Assembly: GCF_026012015.1 (NCBI RefSeq)
Contig: NZ_BRXR01000001.1
Span: 1,910,001 to 1,974,000, forward strand
DNA length: 64,000 nucleotides
From: Clostridium omnivorum
GTDB taxonomy: Bacteria > Bacillota > Clostridia > Clostridiales > Clostridiaceae
Reading direction: 5' to 3'
Positions 26,865-36,531 of this stretch are shown one piece after another (the stretch's first letter is position 1; each line of letters starts with the position of its first letter). The position numbers were made by a program, and so were the translations under genes. A model generated the notes under the pieces. It saw nothing but the letters and a program-made list of their open reading frames with translations, had not been told where the DNA came from and did no database searches.

Positions 26865-28121
26865 CTATGTTAAAGGCTTATTTTCAGCATTTCCCTCTTC
26901 ATAATTAACTTTTAGCAGTAAACCTCCTCCAATAACAAAAAGTATTACAAGACTAAATACACCTAATCTAGAATTGCCAGTTAATTGAGTAACTATAGCC
27001 ATTAGAAATGGTCCAAGTATTGAAGAAAATCTACCAAGTATGTTGTAGAGTCCAAAAAACTCCGAGGACTTATTCTTAGGTATTATCTTGCCATAAAAAG
27101 AACGGCTTAGTGCTTGAATTCCACCTTGTGAGCTAGCTACCAGCATAGCTAAAATCCAGTAACCTAGTACAGACTTAATAAAATAAGCATAAAAGGTGAG
27201 TCCCGTATATACTACTATTCCAATAAGCAGCATATTCTTTGCAGAGTACTTTTCTGCAAGCTTACCATAGAGAATAGCAAATGGAAAGGCAACAAATTGT
27301 ACCACTAATAAAATTATAAGCAAATTATTCCCGCTAATGCCTACATCTCTTCCATAGACGCTGGACATACGAATTATAGTTGATACTCCATCTATATAGA
27401 AAAAGTATGCTATTAAAAACATAAAAATAACTTTATACTCTTTCACATGCTTTATGGTATCTAGCAATCTAGAAAGACTTTCTTTCATTACATGCTTAGA
27501 AGGCTCTATATAATATTTTTGTTTCACATTTTTTATCATTGGAATAGTAAAGATAAACCACCAAACCGCAGTAATAAAAAATGCCAGCTTAGTAGCAGCT
27601 ACTGTTGAGCTTAAACCAATAAGTGAGGGTTTCATAATAAATATAATTCCTACTATAAACGGAATAGTGCTTCCTATATATCCAAAGCCAAAGCCTAAAG
27701 ACGATATCCAATCCATTTTCTTTTCTTCTGTTACATCTACAAGAAAAGCATCATAAAAAATATTAGCTCCTGAAAAACCTATAACAGATAGTGTGTATAT
27801 AACTATACATTTAATAAAGTCTCCCTGGTTTAATGTAACTAGTAGCCCCGTTGCTACAACACCTACAAAGAAAAATCCAGTAAATAATCTCTTTTTAAAG
27901 TTTTTATAGTCTGCTATTGCCCCAAGAATAGGTGCTAATATTGAAATAAGCAATGTGGATAGTGAGCTTGCATAGCCCCAGTAGGCTGTAGACATATTGG
28001 GGTCAATTCCCTTGGCTACTACATCCTTAAAAAAGATAGGAAGAATTGCGGTAGTTATGGCAATAGAGTATGCAGAATTAGCCCAATCGTATAAAATCCA
28101 GCTTTTCTCTTGTTTTGTCAT
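26865..28121 (-). CDS. MFS transporter, UMF1/Atg22 type
   Basis: 418 residues from the ATG at 28121 (AAGGGGG upstream). The N-terminal signature KSWILYDWANSAYS is typical of the UMF1 family, bacterial relatives of yeast Atg22 with about twelve membrane segments. In yeast Atg22 exports amino acids from the vacuole; bacterial substrates are unknown. The C-terminal half keeps the pattern ASSQGGIQALSRSFYGKIIP. Single-gene unit. Confidence 0.92.
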   Translation of the reverse strand: MTKQEKSWILYDWANSAYSIAITTAILPIFFKDVVAKGIDPNMSTAYWGYASSLSTLLISILAPILGAIADYKNFKKRLFTGFFFVGVVATGLLVTLNQGDFIKCIVIYTLSVIGFSGANIFYDAFLVDVTEEKKMDWISSLGFGFGYIGSTIPFIVGIIFIMKPSLIGLSSTVAATKLAFFITAVWWFIFTIPMIKNVKQKYYIEPSKHVMKESLSRLLDTIKHVKEYKVIFMFLIAYFFYIDGVSTIIRMSSVYGRDVGISGNNLLIILLVVQFVAFPFAILYGKLAEKYSAKNMLLIGIVVYTGLTFYAYFIKSVLGYWILAMLVASSQGGIQALSRSFYGKIIPKNKSSEFFGLYNILGRFSSILGPFLMAIVTQLTGNSRLGVFSLVILFVIGGGLLLKVNYEEGNAENKPLT

Positions 28122-28380
28122 AATAAAACCCCCTTTATTTATATAATTAGCTATATTGAAGTCACACTGTTTTAAGAGCAATGACTAAGTGGTAATAATA
28201 TAAAGCTTTTATATACTATGCTGGCTAAAATTAATATATTATTCATATTGTATAGCTTTAATAATAAATAAACTTTTAGTAATATATTATTTGTGGCTTA
28301 CATTAACTTCCACCAAACTCATTTTTTTCGCATATGCTAATGCACCTCTAATTATATAGGAAATGGAGGGAGACCATAGA

Positions 28381-29229
28381 ATGAGAGATGTAAAAATATT
28401 TACTGATAGCACAAGCGACTTAACACCAGAAATAATACTTGATAATCATATATCACTAGTGCCTCTATATGTTAATTTTGAGGACAAGTCTTTTAAAGAT
28501 GGCATAGATATAAACACTACTACTTTATACGAAATAGTTAAAGCAAAGGGTAAACTGCCAAAAACAGCAGCAGCCTCACCTTCAGATTTTTATACTGCCT
28601 TTAAATCCTATATAGATGAAGGTAAGGACATAATATTTATAAGCTTATCCTCTAAGCTTTCTTCAAACCTTCAAAATGCTGCTATAGCAGCCAGTGAATT
28701 TGATAAAGATAGAATTGAATTAGTTGACTCCTTAAATCTTTCAACAGGTATTGGACTATTAGTTATGAAGGCAGTAGATTATGCAAAGGAAGGCTTAGAT
28801 GTGCATGAAATAGCGGGTAGAATAAGAGAACTAGTACCTAAAGTAAAAACAGCCTTCATAATAGACACCTTAGAGTATTTATATAAAGGTGGACGCTGCA
28901 ATGCACTTCAAAACTTTTTGGGCAATGTATTAAAAATAAGACCTGTAGTTCAAGTTGTGAATGGTTCCATGATTTTGGCACAGAAAATACGTGGAAAAAG
29001 GAAAAAAGCATTAAGTATAATGCTCCAAAATGTTCTTAAAGACAAAGAAAACATCCAACTTGATAGGATTACCGTAACTCACTCCATGAGTGACGAAGAT
29101 GCTAAATACCTAAAGAAAGAATTAGAAAAAGCTATTCCTGCTAAAGAAATCTTAATTACAAATGCTGGTTGTGTTGTATCTAGTCACTGCGGACCTAATA
29201 CTGTAGGAATTTTATATATATCAAAATAG
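28381..29229 (+). CDS. DegV family fatty-acid-binding protein
   Basis: 282 residues from the ATG at 28381; an ATG at 28363 overlaps the GGAGGGA site. The N-terminus FTDSTSDLTPE, the loop GKLPKTAAASPSDF and the C-terminal HCGPNTVGI are DegV hallmarks. DegV (FakB-type) proteins bind one fatty acid and present it for phosphorylation by FakA; no fakA gene is nearby. Cytoplasmic. Confidence 0.93.
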   Translation: MRDVKIFTDSTSDLTPEIILDNHISLVPLYVNFEDKSFKDGIDINTTTLYEIVKAKGKLPKTAAASPSDFYTAFKSYIDEGKDIIFISLSSKLSSNLQNAAIAASEFDKDRIELVDSLNLSTGIGLLVMKAVDYAKEGLDVHEIAGRIRELVPKVKTAFIIDTLEYLYKGGRCNALQNFLGNVLKIRPVVQVVNGSMILAQKIRGKRKKALSIMLQNVLKDKENIQLDRITVTHSMSDEDAKYLKKELEKAIPAKEILITNAGCVVSSHCGPNTVGILYISK

Positions 29230-29253
29230 CCTCACTAAGTGAGGCTATTTTTT
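29225..29253. terminator. Terminator between degV and anti-sigma-like genes
   Basis: Ten-base stem ATAGCCTCAC/GTGAGGCTAT with six T on the plus strand, overlapping the end of the convergent gene. Confidence 0.88.
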
Positions 29254-29546
29254 ATTATAATACCTATTAAAGTGATAAATATAAATACTGCAAAAAAAAT
29301 TCCTATTCCTTTTATATAAATACTAGCATAGTATTTTCTCCAAAATTCCCTATCTTGCTTTACTTCCATATCTTCTTCAAGCCTTATAGTCTTATTTAGA
29401 TCAAGGTCTGGCTCTGTGATACCTTCGTAGAGCTGTCTGCATTTTTCACATTCTATAAAATGTTCTTCAATTAACTGCCTTGTTTCTTTAGAAACCTTTC
29501 CCTCAGCATAAAACGGGAGCAAATCTCTTATAAGAAAGCATTTCAT
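29235..29546 (-). CDS. Zinc-finger anti-sigma-like protein (second)
   Basis: 103 residues. The zf-HC2 pattern lies at about residues 28-36 (HFIECEKC: H-x3-C-x2-C), and one membrane segment lies at 76-98. This is the structure of anti-sigma factors that hold an ECF sigma factor at the membrane. It overlaps the sigma gene by four bases (ATGA), so expression is coupled. A second protein of the same design is encoded on the other side of the sigma gene. Confidence 0.85.
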   Translation of the reverse strand: MKCFLIRDLLPFYAEGKVSKETRQLIEEHFIECEKCRQLYEGITEPDLDLNKTIRLEEDMEVKQDREFWRKYYASIYIKGIGIFFAVFIFITLIGIIIKNSLT

Positions 29547-30070
29547 ATAACTTCACCTTCTTTTTCAAAAAGAGTCTTGAACTGAATTCTTGCCCTGTAT
29601 ACGTTAATCTTAACTTGGGACATACTCCAATTCATAAGCTGAGCTATCTCTGCATAGGAGAGCTCCATTACGTCACACATAATAAGTACATTCTTATGCT
29701 CTTCTTTCAATTCATTTAATACTTTTCTAACTTTCTCAGCCTTTTCTCTTCTTTCTATAGAGTCTTCAGGGATGAAAACCTCTGACTGAAGCTTAATTTC
29801 CTCCATATCGTCTAATGCTACCATATCATATTTCATTTCTCTTCTATACCAGGAAACGTATAGATTATGAGCTATTGTATAAAGCCAAGTTTTTACTGAG
29901 CACTCTTGTCTAAATGATTGCAGCCCTTTAAAAGCTTTTAAAAAAACCTCTTGGCAAAGTTCCTCTGAAATGGGCTTATTTCCAGTTTGGTAGTAAAAGT
30001 ATGAATATATGAGGGGCTTATACTGTTTATAAAGCTCCTCCAGTGTGCCTATGTTTTTCAAAGTATACAC
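29543..30070 (-). CDS. ECF-type sigma-70 factor
   Basis: 175 residues with region 2 (YFYYQTGNKPISEELCQEVF, WLYTIAHNLY) and region 4 (LIMCDVMELSYAEIAQLMNW) of extracytoplasmic-function sigma factors. It should direct polymerase to a small regulon once released from its anti-sigma partner. It is the third gene of a four-gene unit that codes also for a large membrane protein and two zinc-finger membrane proteins. Confidence 0.93.
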   Translation of the reverse strand: MYTLKNIGTLEELYKQYKPLIYSYFYYQTGNKPISEELCQEVFLKAFKGLQSFRQECSVKTWLYTIAHNLYVSWYRREMKYDMVALDDMEEIKLQSEVFIPEDSIERREKAEKVRKVLNELKEEHKNVLIMCDVMELSYAEIAQLMNWSMSQVKINVYRARIQFKTLFEKEGEVI

Positions 30071-30080
30071 TCCATAAAAA

Positions 30081-30380
30081 TTAGATTTCCAGCCAAATAG
30101 ACATCCACATAGCCATAAAAATAATTAACCCCATACCAACACCCATAACTACCTTTGCCCTTTTAATTACTCTATTTGCTTCATCAAAATTATCTTCATT
30201 TGTATCCTCTTCTTGAGGTATACTAACTTTTTCTTCTCTTTCCATAGCCCAGCTTCTGCAGTAACTGCATTCTTTCTCATGTTCTCTCATCCATTCCATC
30301 GTTTCCTTCTCGGCTTCCCCCTGCACATAAGCAGAATATAAATCTTTAAAAACCGAGCACTGACTTTTACATACCTTCAC
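30081..30380 (-). CDS. Zinc-finger anti-sigma-like protein (first)
   Basis: 99 residues. The zf-HC2 pattern HEKECSYC lies at about residues 34-41, and a membrane segment ends the protein (MGVGMGLIIFMAMWMSIW). The region between is acidic. It overlaps the upstream membrane-protein gene by 14 bases and precedes the sigma gene by 10. Whether both zinc-finger proteins bind the same sigma factor is not known. Confidence 0.8.
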   Translation of the reverse strand: MKVCKSQCSVFKDLYSAYVQGEAEKETMEWMREHEKECSYCRSWAMEREEKVSIPQEEDTNEDNFDEANRVIKRAKVVMGVGMGLIIFMAMWMSIWLEI

Positions 30381-32352
30381 CTTTTACTCCCTCCTTATAT
30401 ACCCCAACGGGTTCAACTACTCCCGTTTTTACATCTACTAAATAATATTGCTTTTCTGGACTCATAAATGTTATTACACAAACTCTCCACTTTAGCTCAG
30501 AACTATAAAAGTCATCAGCGCATTTTACTAAGCTTGCTTTTGCAGTATACACCCTCAATGGATTATATCTTGCTTTTACTAATTTTATAGCCTTATCCTT
30601 ATTAATAATAAAGCTCTTCTGAGTATACTTTCTAGCCTCTGGTTTTAACTGTTGACTAAAATTTATTAACTCCCCTTTGTAATTTATCAGTGAAGAAATA
30701 AATACTTTCCCCGCTGGAACTGAGCCTACAAAATTATACTGACCATAAGTATATTGTTTTCCAAGGTCTGTTTCTTTAAAGCTTCCATTATTGAAAAAAG
30801 GGCTTATACTTTCAATATACTTTTTTGCTTTTTCCCTATTCTTAGCTGTTCCCTCTTTGGTTTTATCAAACTTCATACTGTCTTTATTAGATAAATCATT
30901 AAAGCCTACAACTTCCCCATTAGCTGAATCTATATCAAAACTTTTTCCATCCTGACATTTTACGTTAATTGTGCCTCTCCATAAACTATTGACACTACTA
31001 TAGACGTAATCAGGAGTATTTTCGTTCATGTATTTATAAAAATTTTCTATTTTTTCTTTTATCTTATTTTCGTCAATTTTTACTATTGAGTAGTCTTTTA
31101 TGTCAAATGCACCTGTTATAAATAATCGATTTAGCTTTCCATCCCCATCCCACTTTATTTCACACATAGGATAGTCATGGTCCTCCACCATATCGCCATT
31201 CTTAAATTTATGATAAATTTTTATAATATACTTTCCATCACTTTCAGAAGTCATAATTTGATATTTTTCTTCACTATAGGTATAACCAATATTTTTAATT
31301 AACTGTATTGATTTACTTATAAGTTCTTTACTATCAAAACTAATTGATTTTTTTATATTATTTTTTGTTCTCTCGATGTTCAGATTTTTTCCATCAACAT
31401 CAAATGTATGTATTTTATATTCACCTAAGGTAATATTATATTCCTTGCTAATGTATGAATTTGAAACTTCATTTACTACCATCTTATCTTTGCTATTTTC
31501 AGTTACACACCGTATTCTCTTTTCAATTTCCTCAAGGGATGCATTCTTAACCCCTTTATAAAATATATTGCTCACAGCATAATCCTGATTATTACTATAT
31601 AAATTAAAAATATTATATATAGGGTTCGCAATAAGTACCATTACTAAAGGTATTATTAAAGTATACCTTCTATATTTATCTAAATTTACTCTGCTAAATA
31701 TAACTTCATATATAATGAGTAAGAACATAAATGCAGCAAATGGCATCATAATTTTTAATGGTTTCACCTTGTAAGAAACCATTATATTAGTTATAGCTGC
31801 TATAGATAGTGCCACATACCATAGCTTGTCTTTTCTCCAGTAACATTGGAAAAACAAATATAACTCCAGACCTGCTAATGGAACAACCAATATAGCAGCT
31901 CCGTCATTCATTGCACTACCTCCAAATAAGCCTAAAATCACACCATATACTAGTGGAATGCTCATCATTGCAATATCAACTGTGTAAGTATATCCCTTGA
32001 ATTTATTTATCCCAATGGTAAGTATATAGTATACTGCTACAACAGCTATATAACCCCAAAACAGAAAATGTACAAGCTGTACTACGGCATCCCACTTTGC
32101 CGAATATATAGGTCTGTATTTATTGTAAGTTGTCATTTGATGAGCAAACTCAATAGTAAAGCCAATAAGCATTAGTACTCTTACTATAACACCCGTGTAA
32201 AGCATGTTTCTTTCAAATTTATCTTTTTTTATAAATATGTTTATTATGTATATAAAACTCATCATAAGCACAGCAGTACTCATTAAATAGAGCGTAATAT
32301 CGCTAACGATCATATAACTGCTAAAATGACTTACTATCTTCTCTAAAAGCAT
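30367..32352 (-). CDS. Polytopic membrane protein with YcdB/PepSY-like outer domain
   Basis: 661 residues from the ATG at 32352 (GGAAGGAG site). The first 250 residues hold about eight membrane segments; the remaining 400 are hydrophilic and contain repeated YcdB/PepSY-like modules (residues about 330-500 and 510-655), the last ending with YYLVDVKTGVVEPVGVY. I infer a membrane sensor with an extracellular domain. It is the first gene of the unit with the ECF sigma factor, so it may give the signal that frees the sigma factor, or be its main target. No close family recognised. Confidence 0.75.
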   Translation of the reverse strand: MLLEKIVSHFSSYMIVSDITLYLMSTAVLMMSFIYIINIFIKKDKFERNMLYTGVIVRVLMLIGFTIEFAHQMTTYNKYRPIYSAKWDAVVQLVHFLFWGYIAVVAVYYILTIGINKFKGYTYTVDIAMMSIPLVYGVILGLFGGSAMNDGAAILVVPLAGLELYLFFQCYWRKDKLWYVALSIAAITNIMVSYKVKPLKIMMPFAAFMFLLIIYEVIFSRVNLDKYRRYTLIIPLVMVLIANPIYNIFNLYSNNQDYAVSNIFYKGVKNASLEEIEKRIRCVTENSKDKMVVNEVSNSYISKEYNITLGEYKIHTFDVDGKNLNIERTKNNIKKSISFDSKELISKSIQLIKNIGYTYSEEKYQIMTSESDGKYIIKIYHKFKNGDMVEDHDYPMCEIKWDGDGKLNRLFITGAFDIKDYSIVKIDENKIKEKIENFYKYMNENTPDYVYSSVNSLWRGTINVKCQDGKSFDIDSANGEVVGFNDLSNKDSMKFDKTKEGTAKNREKAKKYIESISPFFNNGSFKETDLGKQYTYGQYNFVGSVPAGKVFISSLINYKGELINFSQQLKPEARKYTQKSFIINKDKAIKLVKARYNPLRVYTAKASLVKCADDFYSSELKWRVCVITFMSPEKQYYLVDVKTGVVEPVGVYKEGVKGEGM

Positions 32353-32445
32353 AATGTAACTCCTTCCTTTTTGGCACATCTAACTATATAGACAACGAAA
32401 TATGGAAAAAGTTACACTATATTTAAAATATTTTTTTAAATATAA

Positions 32446-32472
32446 AAGCTGGATAGCTTATCTACCCAGCTT
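32446..32472 (-). terminator. Terminator of the acetyltransferase gene
   Basis: Stem AAGCTGG/CCAGCTT with inner pairing, then a T-rich tract on the minus strand. Confidence 0.65.
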
Positions 32473-32486
32473 ACTTAACCATATTT

Positions 32487-33023
32487 TTATTTATTAAAGT
32501 ATTCTTCCCTCATAAGTCCCATTGCTATTTCGTCGTAGTATTTTCCATCCTTAAATAGCTCATTTCTAAGTACCCCTTCTATTTGAAAACCGCACTTTTT
32601 ATAACTCTTTATAGCTCTTTCATTAAAAGAAAAAGTATTAAGCTTAACCTTGTTTATATTCATTTGCTCAAATATAAACTTAACAAGTACCTTCATAGCA
32701 TCTGTGCCATAGCCCTTACCCCAGTAGTCTTTATCGCCAATAAAAATGCCAACTGTTGCCACACTATTTTTCCAATCTATATTATTTAAGCCGCAGCCGC
32801 CAATGTATTTATTATCCTCTAAAGTCTCTATGGCAAAGTTATACAGTTCATTCCCAGCACTTTGCTTTTCAAACCACTCTTCTTCATCTTTAAGAGTATT
32901 AGGGTACGGTATCCCAGTTATTAATAGCCTTTTTATTTCAAAATCATTTACGAGTTCAAGAGCTTTAGGTACATCTTCTTTTCTATAAGCTCTAAGCCTT
33001 ATTTTCTCCCCTGTGTAATACAT
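32487..33023 (-). CDS. GNAT acetyltransferase, RimJ/RimL type
   Basis: 178 residues. The N-terminus IRLRAYRKEDVPKALELVND and the acetyl-CoA loop DYWGKGYGTDAM are typical of RimJ/RimL-like N-acetyltransferases, with the C-terminal segment SYKKCGFQIEGVLR. These enzymes acetylate ribosomal proteins, spermidine or small molecules; the substrate is open. Single gene, AAGGGGGT site. Confidence 0.92.
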   Translation of the reverse strand: MYYTGEKIRLRAYRKEDVPKALELVNDFEIKRLLITGIPYPNTLKDEEEWFEKQSAGNELYNFAIETLEDNKYIGGCGLNNIDWKNSVATVGIFIGDKDYWGKGYGTDAMKVLVKFIFEQMNINKVKLNTFSFNERAIKSYKKCGFQIEGVLRNELFKDGKYYDEIAMGLMREEYFNK

Positions 33024-33121
33024 CGTATAACCCCCTTTAAAAATCTATTAAAATACATTTAACCATATTATTACAGCAATGTCAAACCACACAGTTTAAT
33101 ATTCCAATACAGTAGTAAAAT

Positions 33122-33172
33122 AAGGGCTGCTATGCAGTTAAACTAAAATTTAGTTGCATAGCAGCCCTTTGC
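33122..33172 (-). terminator. Terminator of the exonuclease III gene
   Basis: Unusually long hairpin: a 14-base perfect stem AGGGCTGCTATGCA and complement, extended inside, followed by TTATTTT on the minus strand. Confidence 0.8.
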
Positions 33173-33177
33173 TTTAT

Positions 33178-33939
33178 CTATTTTATCTCTACCATTACAG
33201 GACAGTGATCTGACCCCATAACCTCATTTAATATACCTACATCTTTAACCTCTTCTAGAAGATTGTTGGATACAAAGTGATAGTCTATTCTCCAGCCAGT
33301 GTTTCTTTCCCTTGCTTTGAACATATAGCTCCACCAGGAATACTCTATTTTATCTGGATTTTTGTATCTATAGGTATCCGTATATCCATTGGCTATGAAT
33401 TTATCCATCCAAGCTCTTTCCATTGGTAGAAATCCTGAAGTCTTTTCATTTGCCTTTGCATTTTTTATATCCATCTCGGTATGAGCTGTGTTATAGTCTC
33501 CACAGATTATAAGCTTTTTACCTTCAGCTACTAGCTTGTTACAATAATCAAGCAGAGCATCATAAAACTCCATTTTGTAGGTTAATCTTTCCTCATTCAT
33601 TTGACCATTTGGGAAGTATATATTAAATAGAGTAAACTTCTCAAATTCAGTTATTAGTATTCTGCCCTCACTATCAAAGCGCTGAATTCCTATACCATGC
33701 TTTACTGATATTGGTTTTTCCTTGGTGTAGGTAGCTGTACCGCTGTAGCCCTTCTTCTCAGCAAAGCTAAAATAAGAATAATACCCCTCTATATTCTTAA
33801 AGCTGTCTTCTAACTGGTTTTCTTGAAGCTTAGTTTCCTGTATGCATAAAACATCTGGTTGCTCTTCCTTAATCCATTCTAAAAAACCTTTTTTTAAAAC
33901 GGCTCTAAGCCCATTTACATTCCATGAGTATATTTTCAT
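33178..33939 (-). CDS. xth: Exodeoxyribonuclease III / AP endonuclease
   Basis: 253 residues, the family length. All catalytic blocks are present: SWNVNGLRA, CIQETKLQ, GDYNTAHTEMD, YSWWSY and the final GSDHCPV. It cuts DNA at abasic sites and removes nucleotides from 3' ends in base excision repair. Good AAGGAGGATT site before the ATG. Single-gene unit, divergent from the MATE transporter. Confidence 0.96.
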   Translation of the reverse strand: MKIYSWNVNGLRAVLKKGFLEWIKEEQPDVLCIQETKLQENQLEDSFKNIEGYYSYFSFAEKKGYSGTATYTKEKPISVKHGIGIQRFDSEGRILITEFEKFTLFNIYFPNGQMNEERLTYKMEFYDALLDYCNKLVAEGKKLIICGDYNTAHTEMDIKNAKANEKTSGFLPMERAWMDKFIANGYTDTYRYKNPDKIEYSWWSYMFKARERNTGWRIDYHFVSNNLLEEVKDVGILNEVMGSDHCPVMVEIK

Positions 33940-34088
33940 AGTAATCCTCCTTCCACTTTTACTTTAAATTACTAATATTATATCATTATTGTCACAATAC
34001 AACTATATTAGTATTTAGTTATAGCTTTAACTTTCAGAATAATGTATCATTGATATTGGAACTTAATATTAGACTGTAGGAGGACCTT

Positions 34089-35456
34089 ATGAAACTTTCT
34101 TTCTTATTTGAAGATAAAACATTTTTTAAAACCATGTTTAAACTGGCTATTCCTATAGCCCTCCAAAATCTAATTCTATCTTCTTTAAATCTAGTAGATT
34201 CAATAATAATAGGCGGACTTGGAGATAGTGCCATAGCAAGTGTTGGACTTGCCAATCAGTACTTTTTTCTCTTTAACCTTCTTCTATTTGGTATAACCAG
34301 CGGTTCCGCTATTTTTACAGCTCAATTTTGGGGAAAAAGAGATATTCCTAATATAAGAAGAGTACTTGGAATATGTCTTGTGACTGGGGGTACAGCTGCT
34401 ATTCTGTTTACAATAGGGGGACTATTCTTTCCTGAACAATTTATAGGCTTTTTTTCTAAGGATGCGGTTGTAATACATATGGGAGGTCAATATTTAAGAA
34501 TTATAGTGCTAAGCTATCTTGCCACTTCAATTACCTTTTCATATTCCTTCATATTAAGGAGTACGGGACAGGTTAAAGTTCCTATGTTTGTGAGTGTAAT
34601 AGCCCTAGGCATTAATACATTTTTAAATTATTCCCTGGTATATGGATACTTTGGATTTCCAAAGCTTGAAGTTAAAGGCTCAGCTATTGCTACAGTAATA
34701 GCCCGCTTAATTGAAGTTACACTGCTGCTAATAATCGTATATAGTCAAAAACTAGCAGTAGCTGCGAGACTTAGTGAACTCTTTGATTTATCTAAAAGCT
34801 TTGTATATAGATTCTTTAAAATTACTATTCCAGTAATATTGAACGAGTCTATGTGGGCCCTAGGAGTGAGCATGTACGCTTTTGTTTACGGGCATATGGG
34901 TACAGATGTGGTTGCTTCTACAAATATATCTGGAACTATTGAGAAGATTGCATGGGTAATATTTTTAGGCTTTGGAAATGCTTGTGCTGTAATGATAGGC
35001 AATAAAATAGGTGAGCATGATGAAGAAGCTGCCTATACATATGCAAAGCGTTTTATGATTTTAGGTCCAGCCTTTGCCATGCTAGCAGGAATTCTTGTAT
35101 TTTTAAGCTCTGATTTCATTTTGTCGGCTTACAAGATTTCACCCACAGTTAGGTACTATTCACATAGAAATCTTATGGTTTTTTCTTTTTTCTTATGGGT
35201 TAAGGTATTTAACTATATTAGTATTGTAGGTATACTACGAAGCGGCGGTGATACAAAGTTCTGTCTTTTATTGGACATGAGTGGTGTTTGGCTGATTGGA
35301 GTCCCTCTAGTTGCATTTGGTGGATTAGTGCTTAAGCTTCCTGTATATTGGGTTTATGTGCTGGTCTATATGGAAGAAGTATTTAAATTCACTATTGGCA
35401 TCCCTAGAATTCTCTCTAAAAAATGGATTAATCATCTGTCTCTAAGCACAGAGTAA
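34089..35456 (+). CDS. MATE family efflux transporter
   Basis: 455 residues with twelve membrane segments in two MatE repeats. The start of the first repeat (LAIPIALQNLILSSLNLVDS) and the pattern GGLGDSAIASVGLANQ are typical. MATE proteins expel drugs or metabolites using Na+ or H+ gradients. A TAGGAGGACC site precedes the ATG. It ends in a terminator shared with the convergent exchanger gene. Confidence 0.93.
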   Translation: MKLSFLFEDKTFFKTMFKLAIPIALQNLILSSLNLVDSIIIGGLGDSAIASVGLANQYFFLFNLLLFGITSGSAIFTAQFWGKRDIPNIRRVLGICLVTGGTAAILFTIGGLFFPEQFIGFFSKDAVVIHMGGQYLRIIVLSYLATSITFSYSFILRSTGQVKVPMFVSVIALGINTFLNYSLVYGYFGFPKLEVKGSAIATVIARLIEVTLLLIIVYSQKLAVAARLSELFDLSKSFVYRFFKITIPVILNESMWALGVSMYAFVYGHMGTDVVASTNISGTIEKIAWVIFLGFGNACAVMIGNKIGEHDEEAAYTYAKRFMILGPAFAMLAGILVFLSSDFILSAYKISPTVRYYSHRNLMVFSFFLWVKVFNYISIVGILRSGGDTKFCLLLDMSGVWLIGVPLVAFGGLVLKLPVYWVYVLVYMEEVFKFTIGIPRILSKKWINHLSLSTE

Positions 35457-35458
35457 AA

Positions 35459-35490
35459 GCAAAATGCAGCCAAAAGGCTGCATTTTATAT
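35459..35490. terminator. Bidirectional terminator, MATE / exchanger genes
   Basis: Eleven-base stem AAAATGCAGCC/GGCTGCATTTT with a four-base loop. Confidence 0.88.
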
Positions 35491-36531
35491 TATAAAGAAT
35501 GATATTGCTATTATTATATACACTGCTATTAGCTGAACACCTTCAAGCCAGTTAGACTGTCCATCCCCAGATACTTTATTTGCTATGAGCACTGCTACAA
35601 TAAGGGATATAAGTTCAAACTCATTAAACACTATACTCATAGGAGTAAATAATAAGCTTAAAAATACTAGTATAGGTGCCACAAATAATATTATTTGGAG
35701 ACTTGATCCTATAGCTATTTCAACGGCAACATCCATTTTATTCTTAAGTGCCATCAGTATTGCTGTACTATGCTCTGCGGCATTACCTATAATAGGGATT
35801 AAAATGATACCTACAAAGAATTCACTTAATCCTATAGCTTTTGTCATAGGCTCTACAGAACCTACTAAAAACTCACTTTCAAGAGCTATGATAACTGTAG
35901 CCCCCACAAGTACCATTACAGCCTTTTTAAGACTCCACTTAGCTTCTACAGTTTCTTCATGCTCAGAACCATATAAATCTTTATGAGTATGGAAGGAAAA
36001 ATAGAGGCTTAAAAGGTATATAGCAAACATTAAAAAAGCTACTCCTACACTTAAGCCCTCATATCTTGAGGTATTTAATAATTCCGGATTTATTGTATGT
36101 GTAAATATTGCTGGTATACTAAGCCCAATTACTGCAAAGAGCAGCATACTAGATGATACATCAACTACTCCTCTATTAAACTTTTGAGTCTTATATTTTA
36201 GGCCTCCTGCAAGCATACTAGCTCCTAGTACTAATAGTATGTTTCCTATAACAGAACCAGCTATGGATGCCTTAACTACATCAAACAATCCTTCCTTAAG
36301 TGCAAAGAAGGATATTATAAGCTCTGTTGCATTTCCAAAGGTAGCATTTAAAAATCCTCCTATTCTTGGACCTGAGTAAACCGATATTTCTTCTGTGGCC
36401 TCGCCCATTAGTCCAGCTAATGGCATTATTGCTAATGCTGAAGCTACAAACAAAAATATAGGGCTTGCATGCATAAGTTCAAGAACTATACTTATTGGGA
36501 TAAATACAAAAAGGACTCTTAAATACTTCAT
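35485..36531 (-). CDS. cax: Ca2+/H+ exchanger (CaCA superfamily)
   Basis: 348 residues with about eleven membrane segments in two inverted halves. The alpha repeats are clear: GGFLNATFGNATELIISF in the first half and GIILIPIIGNAAEHSTAI in the second, with the ion-binding glutamates, as in the Cax family. An acidic/histidine loop lies between (FHTHKDLYGSEHEETVE). It exports Ca2+ in exchange for H+. It overlaps the upstream DUF5714 gene by four bases. Confidence 0.93.
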   Translation of the reverse strand: MKYLRVLFVFIPISIVLELMHASPIFLFVASALAIMPLAGLMGEATEEISVYSGPRIGGFLNATFGNATELIISFFALKEGLFDVVKASIAGSVIGNILLVLGASMLAGGLKYKTQKFNRGVVDVSSSMLLFAVIGLSIPAIFTHTINPELLNTSRYEGLSVGVAFLMFAIYLLSLYFSFHTHKDLYGSEHEETVEAKWSLKKAVMVLVGATVIIALESEFLVGSVEPMTKAIGLSEFFVGIILIPIIGNAAEHSTAILMALKNKMDVAVEIAIGSSLQIILFVAPILVFLSLLFTPMSIVFNEFELISLIVAVLIANKVSGDGQSNWLEGVQLIAVYIIIAISFFII

